Positions 55,291 through 64,000 of a stretch of DNA of 64,000 nt are shown piece after piece. Made by a program: the position numbers and the translations under genes. Source of the stretch: Endothia cerciana (Eukaryota > Ascomycota > Sordariomycetes > Diaporthales > Cryphonectriaceae); contig JALRMH010000037.1 in the NCBI GenBank assembly GCA_026119935.1, forward strand, positions 310,001 through 374,000. The letters run 5' to 3'. The notes under the pieces were generated by a model. The model was not told the DNA's origin. It did no database searches and saw nothing but the letters and a program-made list of their open reading frames with translations. Numbering within the stretch: position 1 is the first letter of the stretch; every line of letters starts with the position of its first letter.

Positions 55291-57414
55291 ATGCCAGAAG
55301 ATCTCCCCATCGCACTGCGGCGCTCACGCCGAGGGGCCGCGGCCAGGGCCCCTCACGACCGACCCACAGAGACCCATCAGTTGCCCCAGACACCCAGCCG
55401 CGAGAAGAAGCGGGTGCGCTTCTCGGACCCGGGCCCCTCCGGAGACGCCGCAGCGGCGGAGGGCGACTGCACCTCATCAACGGGCCTGACGCCGTTCATG
55501 CGCCGCGCCAAGCTCAGCAGCGCCGGCTCTGATGGGCGCAAGAGGCGGCACCATTCCGGACCTGCCGCGCTGGGCCGCCGCGATGTCGCCACGCCCGACC
55601 GCGACACCGGCCACAGCGGCGAGGTGACCTTCCTGCCCATGCGGCAGGTCCTTGACGGGCGCGTCAAGAGGAGGATAAGGCGTAACGGCCTCAGCGAGGA
55701 GATGCACCTCATCGGCGCCGAGAAGAAGCGCAAGGCCCTGCAGGCCAGGGCGGAGATGGACCGCCTCAGGGCCGCAGTGGCCGCGAAGGACGCCGAGATC
55801 CGGCGCCTCTCCGGTGCGACGGAGGTCGCCGATGAGGACGACGAGGGCGCCGACGACCTCAAGAGGCAGGTCGAGCAGCTCCGGCGCGCCCTCAAGAGCC
55901 CCGCGCCGTCCAGTACCCATGACGACAGCGGCCTCAGCGACAGCACGCAGGTTGACTGGAGCGAGGCGGCAGGCGACCGGTCGTCCGGCGGCTGCCCGGA
56001 GGTGGACGTCGACCTCGGTGACGACGGCGACCATTTCTTTGACGAGAGCACAATCGCCGAGCTGGCCTGCAGCACGCCCACCCGCCGGCGGGCCGACGCC
56101 AGGAACTCCTTTCCCACCCCGCCGTCGACCAGCCCCATCATGCGCCTCGTGACGCCGCCGATGCGGCAGCTGTTCACGCCGACGTCCCACGCGGGCGTGC
56201 AGGTGCAGATGCCGGACGAGGGGAGGCGGGAGGTGGAGGAGGAGCTCGCCTCGCTGCAGCTGGAGGTCGGGAGGCTCACCGGCACCCTCGAGACGTACGA
56301 GGCCATGGCGTGCAGGCTGTCGGACAAGCTCGCCCCCTTCGCGCCCGAGGGCGGCGGCTCGGCGTCGGAGGCGATCCTGGGCTCCCGGTCGCCGGCCGTC
56401 AAGGCCGAGGCACAGCTGAACAAGCTGCTCAGGGCGTTCAGGGACCGGACGGCCGCGCTGGTGGAGGTGAGCACCTCGCTCGACCGCCTCGGCTTCCGGG
56501 GCAGCGACGCCCCGGAGGTCATCGCCTCGCTCGCGGCGGCATTCCGGTCGGCGCGGCTGGAGCTGGAGTACCTCGAGCCGGGCGAGAGCACGCTGCCCCT
56601 GTCGGCCTCGGGCGCCGCCATCCTGGACCTCCTGCTCGCGCGCCTCCGCGAGCTCGCGCGCGAGAGGCTCGAGCACGCGGACACCATCGACGAGTACCAG
56701 GCGGTGGAGGTGTCGCTCCGCAGGCAGCTCGGCGCGCGCGCCGAGGCCATGGACGACATGAGGCACGAGATCAGCACGCTGAAGGGCAGGGTGAAGCTGA
56801 GGAACGTGCGGATACAGGAGCTCGAGGCGGGCATGGACAGGCTGCGGGGCTCGGTGAAGTCCTACACGCGCGACATCGCAGAGCTGGAGAGGCTGGCCCA
56901 GAGGCTGGAGGGCGACCTGGACGCGGCCAATAAGGACCTGCAAAGGTCTCAGGAGGACGTCCTCGGGGCAGACGAGGAGGGGCGGCCCGACGCCCTGAGG
57001 GAGAAGTGCCTGGCGGTCCCGCTGCTCGAGACGAAGCTCGGCCTCGCGCTGGGGCAGACCGCGGCGCTGCGGGAGCAGCTGGTGGGCTTGCAAGGGCAGC
57101 ACGACGAGCTGCAGGCCAAGCATGAGGAGGAACTTGATACGGCCAGACAACAACACGGATCGGCGCTGGCAGCTAGGGACACGAGGATTTCCGAGCTGAG
57201 GATAGAAGTTGACAGGGTCACCGAGGCATTGCAGGAAGCGCACGAGGCGACTCGGAAACTTCGGCTTGAGAACGGGTCGCTGGACAGTCGGCTGGACGCT
57301 GAGAAAGTGAGAACGAAGGCAGTCTTTGGTACCATGAGGTCCGAATTTGAAAGGGTCGTCCGGATGGGGGAGAACCTGATGTCGACGCCGCCAAAGTCCC
57401 CTACGGAGGCATAG
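55291..57414 (+). CDS. Long coiled-coil protein of unknown function
   Basis: Single exon of 707 residues from the ATG at 55291 (context CCACAATGCC). The N-terminus is basic and disordered, with KKRVRFSDPG, a motif seen in nuclear fungal proteins. Coiled-coil stretches appear from residue 150 (EEMHLIGAEKKRKALQARAE), near 310-345 and from about 470 to the end (long heptads such as LRKLRLENGSLDSRLDAEK). A Thr-Pro-rich segment with FTPTSHAGVQ lies in the middle. No enzymatic domain is visible. It may be a structural protein of nucleus, spindle pole or septum; this is only a guess. GC is very high, which explains the long open frames on the opposite strand. Confidence 0.75.
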   Translation: MPEDLPIALRRSRRGAAARAPHDRPTETHQLPQTPSREKKRVRFSDPGPSGDAAAAEGDCTSSTGLTPFMRRAKLSSAGSDGRKRRHHSGPAALGRRDVATPDRDTGHSGEVTFLPMRQVLDGRVKRRIRRNGLSEEMHLIGAEKKRKALQARAEMDRLRAAVAAKDAEIRRLSGATEVADEDDEGADDLKRQVEQLRRALKSPAPSSTHDDSGLSDSTQVDWSEAAGDRSSGGCPEVDVDLGDDGDHFFDESTIAELACSTPTRRRADARNSFPTPPSTSPIMRLVTPPMRQLFTPTSHAGVQVQMPDEGRREVEEELASLQLEVGRLTGTLETYEAMACRLSDKLAPFAPEGGGSASEAILGSRSPAVKAEAQLNKLLRAFRDRTAALVEVSTSLDRLGFRGSDAPEVIASLAAAFRSARLELEYLEPGESTLPLSASGAAILDLLLARLRELARERLEHADTIDEYQAVEVSLRRQLGARAEAMDDMRHEISTLKGRVKLRNVRIQELEAGMDRLRGSVKSYTRDIAELERLAQRLEGDLDAANKDLQRSQEDVLGADEEGRPDALREKCLAVPLLETKLGLALGQTAALREQLVGLQGQHDELQAKHEEELDTARQQHGSALAARDTRISELRIEVDRVTEALQEAHEATRKLRLENGSLDSRLDAEKVRTKAVFGTMRSEFERVVRMGENLMSTPPKSPTEA

Positions 57415-57814
57415 TTGGCCCTCCTCAGACGAGGCCCAAGGCAGGCCACAGCTTGACCGGGAGCCACAACAATCCTCTACCACCTGTAGGAACCAGGCCA
57501 TGGAGGAGGGGTCTAGAGATTACACAGGCCAGCATGTCTGAAGAAAATAAAATAGACGTTCTAAGTGCAGGGCTATCCCCTTTTCATTCCCGAGGTAATG
57601 TAATAGATGCAATGCCTCGGCCGCCTGTCTGACCCCCCCCCCCCCGGGGGCTGGGTGAGCCAATGCCGGCTGCCGCTCGACAGCCCTGGATAGCTCTATA
57701 CCTTGTCATGAACATCCGACGCCACGACAGCAGTAGCAGCTGCTGAACTATCTGCGTCCTGGCTTCCTAGGCCCCCAACAGGTCCGGGCCAGCGGTAGTA
57801 GCCATCATCCGGTG
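57415..57814. other. Intergenic between converging genes
   Basis: 400 bases with a run of 13 C followed by 5 G at 57633-57650. AATAAAATAG near 57545 could be part of the coiled-coil gene's 3' processing signal. Confidence 0.4.
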
Positions 57815-58996
57815 TCAAAGGGTAGCAGGGCCGAGGGTCTTCTGCTGCAGGACTTTGAGGGCCAACTGGCTAAAAATATTCCGGTCGATCACGGCGCCGA
57901 ACCTGTGACGACAGTCAGCCTCCCGGACGCTCCAAGTAGAGGCTGTTCTTCGGGCACCTACCCGTGGCACTTGATTGTATCCCTCAATGACTGCGCCAGG
58001 GCCTGGAGGCTCTGCAGCTCAAACATCCCAAAGTGCTGCTGGGTGCGGATGTAGTGCCAGGCCTGGACCGGCGTGACCTCACGGTCGGATGGGCAGAGCG
58101 CCTTCGACAGGCCCAACAGGTTCTCCAGCATCGCGGCCGGGAGCGGCTGGTAATCTAACGACCCTGCGGATACGGGAGACGTGACGCAGGATGGTGCCGA
58201 TACCGCGCATACTTGGGAGGACAGGGTGAGTGCATGGCCCGAGGGGTCCTCCGGCTTATCAGGGTCACCGTGAAGGTGGTCAAGGCAAGGCCTCTCAAGC
58301 CTAGGGACGGATGGCCGGGTTAGCCTCCCCCCCCATTCAGCCCCGCGGGTATTAGGTGGTGAGAAGAAGGATTCAGAGAGAACCTACGTCAGCACGAAGT
58401 CCACGCCGAGCCCTACAGGATCGCCCACGTCGGCGACGTAGACACAAGCCTGTGGAGGGGGGCTGGGGCCCGAGTTCACGGTGGTGGACTCGGAAAACAC
58501 GCTCGGCGACGCAGGAAGAGGCTTGTCCGCGGCGGGGTCTCGAGGCAGGGCCAGGTCGGCCGGGACAGTGCCGCCACGCTGCTGCAGCAATCCCACCAGG
58601 CTCTGGATGGTGCCGCTGAGCCGCTCGTTCTCCCGTAGCAGCTCTGCCTCGCGGGCCCTGCTCTCCGCCACGTCCCTCTCCAGGTCCTTGACATACCTCT
58701 CCTTCCGCTCCCGGTACGTCCTGCAGGTCGATGACGTTAACGGTGACCCCCTTCTCCGGCTGATACGACTATAAGGGGGCCCGGGTAGGTATGTCTCACT
58801 CACTGCTGTGCCTGCCTGAGCTGTGCGCGGCGCTTCTGCACACGGTCCTCCTTGGGAGCTGTGAGGTGGGCACAGCATGTCAGCTGCCCGTGGCCCATGA
58901 CCCAGCTGGGCCCGGACGACCGGTGTATCAGGGTGGAGGGGGGGGGGGGGGGAACGCACCGCTAGGGTTGAAGATACGGAAGATCGTGTTAGGCAT
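57815..58996 (-). CDS. bZIP transcription factor, five exons
   Basis: Exons complement(57815..57902, 57962..58300, 58388..58720, 58804..58858, 58960..58996) give 283 residues with every phase in register. Exon 1 is only 37 bases (MPNTIFRIFNPS). Exons 2 and 3 join to form the basic region KRRAQLRQAQQTYRERKERY and a leucine zipper of heptads (ERDVAESRAREAELLRENER). The last two exons carry a conserved C-terminal module seen in many fungal bZIP proteins: AMLENLLGLSKALCPSDREV, TPVQAWHYIRTQQHFGMFEL and CHGFGAVIDRNIFSQLAL. Intron 1 contains a run of 15 C on this strand, directly after the donor. It is a nuclear DNA-binding regulator; targets are unknown. The 191-codon open frame at 58384-58959 reads through intron 2 and misses both ends. 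Confidence 0.9.
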
Positions 58997-59996
58997 TGGG
59001 GAGGATTTGCAGGTTAATTAGTGTGAAGACTTCTGAGGCTTGCCGAGGAGCAGCTATTGGCACGGACACCTAACGTCAAGGCTTGGGAGGGTGGTTGGCA
59101 CCTCTTGGGGATTGTGCGTGTGCACTGCCGGAAGATGATACATACAGCAAGGCTTACAAGGTGGCGCTCGAGCCACAGCATCTTCAGGTCTACTGTATCG
59201 GGGGCTGGGCTGACCGCCATGATGACGTGAGACTTGCCGGCAATACAAAACCGAAGTCCCAAGGCGACATGAACGTGGAGCCATCGTGCCGGTAAAACTC
59301 ATGGGGGGTGCAGCCTGACTGGACTTCCTAACCTGCAATCGGAAAGCCCAAAACATCTTGCCAATAGGGGGCCTCGTCGCCGTGTGATATTCAGACCAAA
59401 AATCGCCGTTCCTGGTGACCGCGCCGGGATGAATCCTTGCTTATGCATAAGCAGGAGTTTAGAAAGAAAGAAAAAATCAAGCAAAAAGGGCGGGACAGAG
59501 GGCTGTCCCAAAGAGGAAATCCTGATTAGTACAACAGAAAACCCTATCACGTTAACCTTGTACGCCTTCAAGCCCTCGTATGGAAGCACGACGACCCGCC
59601 CCTCGCATGAGATGAGGCCGCAGCGGTGCCGCGCCACGTCTGCCAATCACTGAGATGCGGCGAGGCCTCGTGTCCTAGATGGCATCCCCCCGAGATTACA
59701 GATCGTCCCCCTTTCGAACGCCGAGAAGGGGAATTCTGATCATATCATCAACGCTCTCAACCCTCACCATGGCGATTTGCAAGAATGAGATCACACCGGG
59801 GGGTCCTGGAAGGGGCACAATGCCAACGCAACTTGGTATATAAGAAGGCCCATAGACGGGGCTTATGGACCCAGGCCAAAGGTGTTTTCCACCAGACTCG
59901 AGAGCCGAGAAATTTAGCCATACGTTCCAGAAGGGAGAAGAGGCACCAGTTGAGACCGGGACCCGTTTGATCAGATACTTCCTCCTCGTGCCCATC
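58997..59996. promoter_or_regulatory. Divergent intergenic region, bZIP and secreted propeller protein
   Basis: 1 kb shared upstream of the bZIP gene (-) and the secreted protein gene (+). A clear TATA box, GGTATATAAGAAGG, lies at 59835-59848, about 155 bases before the plus-strand ATG. No coding region is supported. Confidence 0.5.
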
Positions 59997-61332
59997 ATGT
60001 ATAAGCTCTCCACCCTCGCGGCCCTCGCGGGCCTGTTCCTCGCAGCCTCCGCAGCGCCGTCCAGATCCTGTGACCACCAGAAGACAGGAGGGCATGCCGG
60101 CGGTGCTGCTAACGGCAGGGCTATCTACGTGCTGAGCAACCAGGCCAGCAATGCGGTCCTCGCCGTGCCCATCGGCGCAGACGGCCTCCTGGACGCCGCG
60201 GCCGGGTCATCAACACTAACCGGCGGCGCCGGGGCGAGCGCCATCTCCAGCGCGACAAATGAATCGGCCGCGCCGGACGCGCTCTTCAGCCAGTCGGCGC
60301 TGACGCTATCAGGTAACGTACGTTTGGAGAAGCCTCTCCTCCAACCCAGCCAGACCCTATGTGTGGGCGGAGGATGCTGAAGAAGAGCAACCCCTGCAGA
60401 GCCTCTTCGCCGTCAACCCGGGGTCCAACTCCCTCTCCATGTTCTCCATCGACGCCCAGGACGCCACGAGGCTCACCCTGGTCGGCCGGCCCGTGGCCCT
60501 CCCCGGCGACTTCCCCAACACCGTCGCGGTCTCGGCCAGGCACGGGCTCGCCTGCGTGGGCATGACGGGCGCGCGGGCGGGCATCTCGTGCGTCTCCTTC
60601 GACGGGGCCGCGGGCTGCGGCGCGGCGGACGGCCTGCGCGCCCTCGACCTCGGCCAGGGCACGCCGCCCGCCGGCCCGGCCAACACCGTCTCCCAGGTCT
60701 TCTTCTCGGCGGACGAGTCCACCCTCTTCGCCACGGTCAAGGGGGACCCCGCCGCCAACAACACCGGCTTCCTGGCCTCGTACGCCGTGAATAATGCCGG
60801 CGCGGGACCCCGCGCCGCCGCCGCCGCCGCCGGCGTGAGCGCCGAGGGCCAGCGGGGCTCGCCCGGCGGCACGGCGATGCTGTTCGGCTCGGCCACCATC
60901 CCCGGGTCCACGGATTTGTTCATCGCGGACCCCACGTTCGGCGCGGCCGTCATCGGGGTCCAGGGGGGAGGGGAGGCGGTCATCACAGTGGGCAGGGCCG
61001 CCATCGCGGGCCAGAAGGCGGCGTGCTGGCTGACCATCAGCCCGGCGACGGGGACGGCCTTCGTGGCGGACGGGGGGGTCGACAGGCTCGTGGAGCTGTC
61101 GGTGGGCAACGCGACAGTCCTCGGGCAGGTCGACCTCAGCGCCGACGGCGACCCCGGCCTCATCGACCTCGGCGCCGCGGGGGACTTCCTGTACGCCCTG
61201 AGCCCCGGGAACGGCACGACGGATGCCGCGGTGGCGGTGGTGAGCACCAGGACGCGGTCCCTGGTGCAGCATGCCGGCCTGGGTGCCCTCGGCGCGGACA
61301 AGTCCTCCCAGGGGCTCGCGATACTGCACTAG
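59997..61332 (+). CDS. Secreted 3-carboxymuconate-cyclase-like beta-propeller protein
   Basis: Two exons, join(59997..60317, 60400..61332), give 417 residues; the intron is in phase 0 (LTLSGN then SLFAVNPGSNSLSMF) with GTACGT and TGCAG ends. MYKLSTLAALAGLFLAASAA is a signal peptide. The mature part has repeating propeller-like blocks: VYVLSNQASNAVLAVPI-type start, FPNTVAVSARHGLACVG, PANTVSQVFFSADESTLFAT, CWLTISPATGTAFVADGG and GLIDLGAAGDFLYALSPG. This matches secreted fungal proteins annotated as 3-carboxymuconate cyclase, some known as abundant wall or secreted glycoprotein antigens. Enzymatic activity on muconate is unproven for the secreted group. The TATA box at 59837 supports this start. 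Confidence 0.88.
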
Positions 61333-61447
61333 GGGGACGGCAAGCTCCCGGCCGTGTGGGACGAGGTGGCCCAGAGGAGGCATGGCCTGTCTGTTTCCTT
61401 CATTATTAAGGTCTATCTTATAGCAATTATTAATCCCTGGACGGCCC

Positions 61448-62884
61448 TCATTCCTGGTCCCACATGCCCCTCCTGCCGACAAAGGTCCCGTTGCCGACCG
61501 CCGGGTCCGTATAGATAGTCAGGACATCCGTGGAGTTGTTGTACGCGGATGCGGTATCACAAACCTCCGAGTACCCGCCGAACATGTCGGCCCTCTGCTG
61601 CAGGAACTGCTCGAAGGCCGCCCTGGAGCACGCGGTGCCGGGCCCACCGCCGCAGCCCGGCAGCTGCTGCGGCGCGTTGTTCACCAGGACGCGGTAGTAC
61701 TCGCCGTCGCCGTACCCGTAGCTCCCGCTGCAGTCCAGCCTCTCCATGGCGATGTTGGCCATGAACGGCAGGACGTGGCTGCTCCGCCAGGCGCGGCGGT
61801 AGTTGATGGTGTCCTCGGGCATGGTGTCGTTGATGGCGGCGGCTCCGGAGCCGCCGCCGAAGGCCGAGTTGTTGAACAGGCCCAGGGCGACGAGCACCAT
61901 GGGCGGCAGCTCGCGGTGCGTGAAGCTCACGTAGAGGTCCTGCACGCCGGTGTCGGCGGCCATCAGGAGGCCCGCGGTGGCGTTCACCCACGGCGTGCCG
62001 ACGGCGCCCGTGACGGGGCTGCCGTAGCCGACGTTGTAGTGGTACTGGAGGTCGGCGGTGTACTCCCAGCCGAGCCAGTCGTCGGGGGTGAAGAGGTCGA
62101 GGCTGCAGAAGGGCGAGGAGCCGCGGATGACGGTCTCGTACCCGCACATCTCCATCATGCCGTAGACGTCGTCGGCGGTGAAGTTGAAGGCCGGCGCGGC
62201 GGCGTTGAGCCTCGCGCGGATGGGCCCGGTGAACCTGTCCAGGTAGGCCGAGGACTGGTCGCTGCCGGCGCCGCCGCTGTACCGCGGGCAGCTCGAGTAC
62301 GGCGTGAGGGTGTCGGCGCCGCCCTCGTCCGACTCGTACACCGACACCAGCCCGATGGAGCCGTCGCCGCCGGCGGGCTCGAGCCCGCGGACCAGCGCCT
62401 TGGCGGACTCGTAGGTGCGCTCGGCGGAGCTGGCCCAGACCCGCCGGGGCGGGGCGAGGCCCCCGTAGCGGAAGCCGAGGCTGACGCCCAGCTGGGTGGC
62501 CTCGAGCTTGCCCACGCGGGTGAGGAGCTCCTGCTCGGCGGCGGTGACGGGCGGGGTCCACGCGGAGAGGAAGGCGAGCGGGGCGGCGGCGGTGGACCAG
62601 TCGGTGGCGGTGTGGTTCTGGAGCTTCTGGATGAAGGGCGACAGGTACTCCTCGTAGTCGAAGTCGTTGGCGTAGATGGCCGCGTGCCGGACGAGGTAGG
62701 CGGCGCGCACGGGGGTGCAGCCCTGGGGGGCCGACGGGTCCGTCTGCGGGTCGAGGGGCTCGAAGTAGGGGGCCGTGCCGGCGAGGTGCTCGAGGGGGTT
62801 GAAGGTGTAGCTGCTGTAGAGGGGCACGGCGGCGTGGGCCGCCTGGGAGAGGAGGGCAGCAGCAGCACCGAGGTATCCCGCCAT
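61448..62884 (-). CDS. Secreted histidine acid phosphatase (phytase-like)
   Basis: Single exon, 478 residues. The Met at 62884 starts a signal peptide (MAGYLGAAAALLSQAAHA); an in-frame Met at 63025 would add 47 residues and hide it. Branch 2 of the histidine phosphatase family is recognised by the N-terminal AYLVRHAAIYANDFDYEEY with the catalytic His, where the classical RHGxRxP is changed to RHAAIYA, and by the distal FTHRELPPM in place of HD. RVWASSAERTYESAKAL and eight cysteines fit the fold. Several N-glycosylation sites agree with secretion. It probably releases phosphate from external phosphomonoesters; whether it uses phytate cannot be said from sequence. It converges with the propeller-protein gene, only 115 bases apart. 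Confidence 0.9.
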   Translation of the reverse strand: MAGYLGAAAALLSQAAHAAVPLYSSYTFNPLEHLAGTAPYFEPLDPQTDPSAPQGCTPVRAAYLVRHAAIYANDFDYEEYLSPFIQKLQNHTATDWSTAAAPLAFLSAWTPPVTAAEQELLTRVGKLEATQLGVSLGFRYGGLAPPRRVWASSAERTYESAKALVRGLEPAGGDGSIGLVSVYESDEGGADTLTPYSSCPRYSGGAGSDQSSAYLDRFTGPIRARLNAAAPAFNFTADDVYGMMEMCGYETVIRGSSPFCSLDLFTPDDWLGWEYTADLQYHYNVGYGSPVTGAVGTPWVNATAGLLMAADTGVQDLYVSFTHRELPPMVLVALGLFNNSAFGGGSGAAAINDTMPEDTINYRRAWRSSHVLPFMANIAMERLDCSGSYGYGDGEYYRVLVNNAPQQLPGCGGGPGTACSRAAFEQFLQQRADMFGGYSEVCDTASAYNNSTDVLTIYTDPAVGNGTFVGRRGMWDQE

Positions 62885-64000
62885 CGTCGACGTGGCTATC
62901 TCGACGGCAGAGAGACGTGCGGGCGAGGGCGCGTCCAGGGGATGGGTGGTGGTGAGAGAGAGGCTCAGGGCTGTCTTGGTGGTGAGCATTATGTATCTGA
63001 CGTCCATGGCCGGGACCGTAGCCATTTTGTAGCCCTGAGCAGGCCCTTCTCCTCCTTGTGTGATCCGAGAGATTAAGCCATGCCCTCCATCTATCTAGAC
63101 TAGACACCTGTAGCACGGCCAAGGCCACACAAGTATAGGACGGGGCGGTGATGCCGCCCCAGCTGTGCGGATGACGATGTTGTTTGTGCCAGCTCACCTA
63201 CACGGGGGGCTCAGTAGGTACCACCATACTTAACCGTATAGTGGTTGGTATATCTCATGACGACATCAGGTCCATCGGTCCAGGAACGAGCCCAGTGGGA
63301 GCCGCCGGCGCTGGCTAGCACGACCCCACAGCCAAGAAGATCACCGTTCAGGCCCAGCGCAGGCCCTTCGCCACCCCGGCAGACGCGCCTTGGCATCTCG
63401 TCACACCAGATGGCCCGTGTGCGGTGGTTGTCAACGAGCCAGAGCACGGCACGGCGCAGGAGGACCACAAAAGCGTGCACACCGCTTGAGTTCTTGTGGT
63501 AGGGGGGCTACACCTAGTGAATATACCGTGTAAGTCTTAGCAGGCCGGCGCCTCGCGTGGATGATGGCCGAGAACCTTGGTCCAGGCAGAGACCACGGCT
63601 GGTGGCTCTCGCGGCCGGCGACAGGCCTGTGTACCATAGCAACGCAACCGGGGAAGATGATCTTTACGCGCCGTGCATGGCGGCAGCGACCAACCAGGCT
63701 CCATGGAGCCCAAAACCTCCCGGCCCCCCCAGACGGAGAGGATTGTGGGCTGTAAGGGCAAGGAAACCTCAGGTGTCGACGCCTAAGTATTAGGCCCTCA
63801 GGAAAGAGACCAGACAGAGAGTTGTCTCGGTCACGGCCTACGCCAAGCCGAGGTAGTCAAGGGCCATCCACCGCCGTCACCATGTTTACTTTACCTGCGT
63901 CAGCCCTCTGAGCCGCATGGATATGCACTGCAGGGCCCTTGGGGGGGAGGTCGGTGCCCCGTCCCTCGTGGCGAGAATAAGCCTGTCTGATGCGGGATGG
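62885..64000. other. Intergenic to window end
   Basis: Promoter of the phosphatase followed by about 900 bases without a supported gene. Short frames on both strands have no domain. Confidence 0.5.

Noticed and set aside
55477..57501. 674-codon open frame on the minus strand, plus 485- and 207-codon frames
   Set aside because: Shadows of the GC-rich coiled-coil gene; compositions dominated by R, L, H, G and P with no domain.
60286..61482. 398- and 314-codon minus-strand frames
   Set aside because: Shadows of the secreted propeller-protein gene.
61557..63197. Long open frames over the phosphatase (546 and 433 codons)
   Set aside because: Arg/Ala/Gly-rich shadows of the real gene; the real frame has a signal peptide and catalytic motifs.

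Overview
The window is nuclear DNA of a filamentous ascomycete, most likely a Pezizomycotina fungus of Sordariomycete type. Genes carry short GT-AG introns of about 50-130 bases with CTAAC/CTGAC-like branch sites. The gene families are fungal (PhiA-like wall protein, DUF1993, DUF1479, 2EXR, fungal bZIP and zinc-cluster regulators, pogo/Fot1-type transposons), and the transposon relics are AT-rich with many stop codons, as expected after repeat-induced point mutation (RIP). Exon coordinates come from reading splice sites by eye. For the models given as intact, the exon lengths sum to a multiple of three.

Layout. 1-0.9 kb: LTR end plus a decayed pogo-like element. 1.4-6.9 kb: a probable L-rhamnose dehydrogenase, a frameshifted SDR relic and a sugar transporter, possibly a small sugar-use cluster. 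7.6-10.3 kb: an intact non-mobile reverse transcriptase of the rvt type. 10.4-14.1 kb: PhiA-like secreted wall protein and secreted carboxylesterase. 15.1-20.5 kb: remains of a polyketide cluster, an ABCB transporter (-) and a reducing PKS (+) that have lost their facing 5' parts, followed by a pogo relic holding a solo LTR. 20.8-22.5 kb: a membrane protein. 23.9-26 kb: relics of a MmgE/PrpD enzyme and a cytochrome P450.

26-34.4 kb is a transposon graveyard. It holds a short pogo element with both TIRs, two LTR families, tandem repeats, a decayed 2EXR gene, an F-box-like relic, a full-length 1,858-bp pogo/Fot1 element with TA duplication, and a transporter relic at its edge.

35-50 kb returns to genes. 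There is a three-exon 67-aa cysteine-rich secreted peptide, a DUF1993 protein, a C2H2 protein with an in-frame stop, a broken OTT_1508-like deaminase gene, a divergent pair (zinc-cluster regulator and DUF1479 dioxygenase-like protein) and a Ser/Thr-rich single-pass membrane protein. 53-64 kb is GC-richer and gene-dense: an SDR, a GAACAR microsatellite, a long coiled-coil protein, a five-exon bZIP regulator, a secreted carboxymuconate-cyclase-like propeller protein and a secreted histidine acid phosphatase.

The main signals for a second look are the rvt gene, the secreted peptide with a Lys-Arg site before a GCCGCS tail, and the PKS/ABC relic. In that relic one deletion may explain both truncations, and a microdeletion has removed the carrier serine of the ACP.
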